15,842 nt of DNA from positions 1 through 15,842 of the forward strand of contig WBUV01000021.1 of NCBI GenBank assembly GCA_008933525.1, read 5' to 3'. A model generated the notes under the pieces. That model worked only from the letters and a program-made list of their open reading frames with translations. It had not been told where the DNA came from and ran no database searches. This document shows, piece after piece, positions 15,807 to 15,842 of this stretch (position 1 is the first letter of the stretch; each line of letters begins with the position of its first letter). A program made the translations under genes and the position numbers. The DNA is from Bacteroidales bacterium (GTDB lineage: Bacteria > Bacteroidota > Bacteroidia > Bacteroidales > Tenuifilaceae).

Positions 15807-15842
15807 CACCGATAAGCGCACTTTTCCAAGAGGCGGGCTGAG
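15741..15842 (+). other. Compositionally distinct segment after the serine-hydrolase junction
   Basis: The last 102 bases have about 51 percent GC by my count, against about 39 percent in the preceding 140 bases. An alternative frame beginning at 15733 stays open to the window end and reads in part PLVYELRKQFTDDTDKRTF, which looks like real protein but which I cannot name. This may be the start of a different gene or mobile element fused into the hydrolase gene, or an assembly joint. The segment is too short to decide. Confidence 0.35.

Overview
The window looks like an ordinary chromosomal segment of a Bacteroidota bacterium, most likely Bacteroidales-like. The reasons are the moderate-to-low GC, the Bacteroidota promoter motif (a TAnnTTTG -7 box, at best with a TTTG about 20 bases upstream), the absence of clear Shine-Dalgarno sequences, and the gene content: a TonB-dependent receptor with a carboxypeptidase-like regulatory domain, a DUF4249 lipoprotein, several lipoproteins and an ABCG-type fusion transporter. 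I find no tRNA, rRNA, CRISPR array or complete insertion sequence.

Layout from left to right: a short degenerate repeat at 24-60; a sugar MFS transporter (178-1446) with its own promoter and terminator; a lipoprotein carrying a PEGA-like segment and a caspase-like peptidase domain (1561-2862) behind a near-perfect Bacteroidota promoter and ahead of a strong terminator; a TonB-dependent receptor and DUF4249 lipoprotein pair (2990-6272); a convergent 1034-residue ABC transporter (6285-9389, minus strand) meeting it at a perfect 10-bp hairpin; a divergent CPA2 cation:proton antiporter with a universal-stress-like C-terminal half (9628-11748); an unrecognised lipoprotein (11842-12648); a small two-helix membrane protein packed against umuD and umuC (12750-14819); and a serine hydrolase that loses family similarity near 15740.

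Functionally the left half is cell-envelope business: sugar uptake, outer-membrane uptake of an unknown ligand, an exported putative caspase-like protease, lipid or solute export, and ion homeostasis. The right half is a translesion DNA synthesis operon. Its polymerase gene, umuC, is interrupted by one in-frame TAA at 14019-14021, while the flanking reading frame is otherwise full length and intact. UmuD keeps its cleavage site and Ser/Lys dyad. The final serine hydrolase keeps its SxxK and Tyr motifs but lacks the normal C-terminal third. The last 100 bases differ in composition from what precedes them, which suggests a rearrangement junction or assembly edge.

I did not find a clearly new multi-gene system. 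The observations most worth a second look are the interrupted umuC beside an intact umuD, the small membrane gene co-directional with umuDC, the exported caspase-like lipoprotein, and the junction at the right edge.
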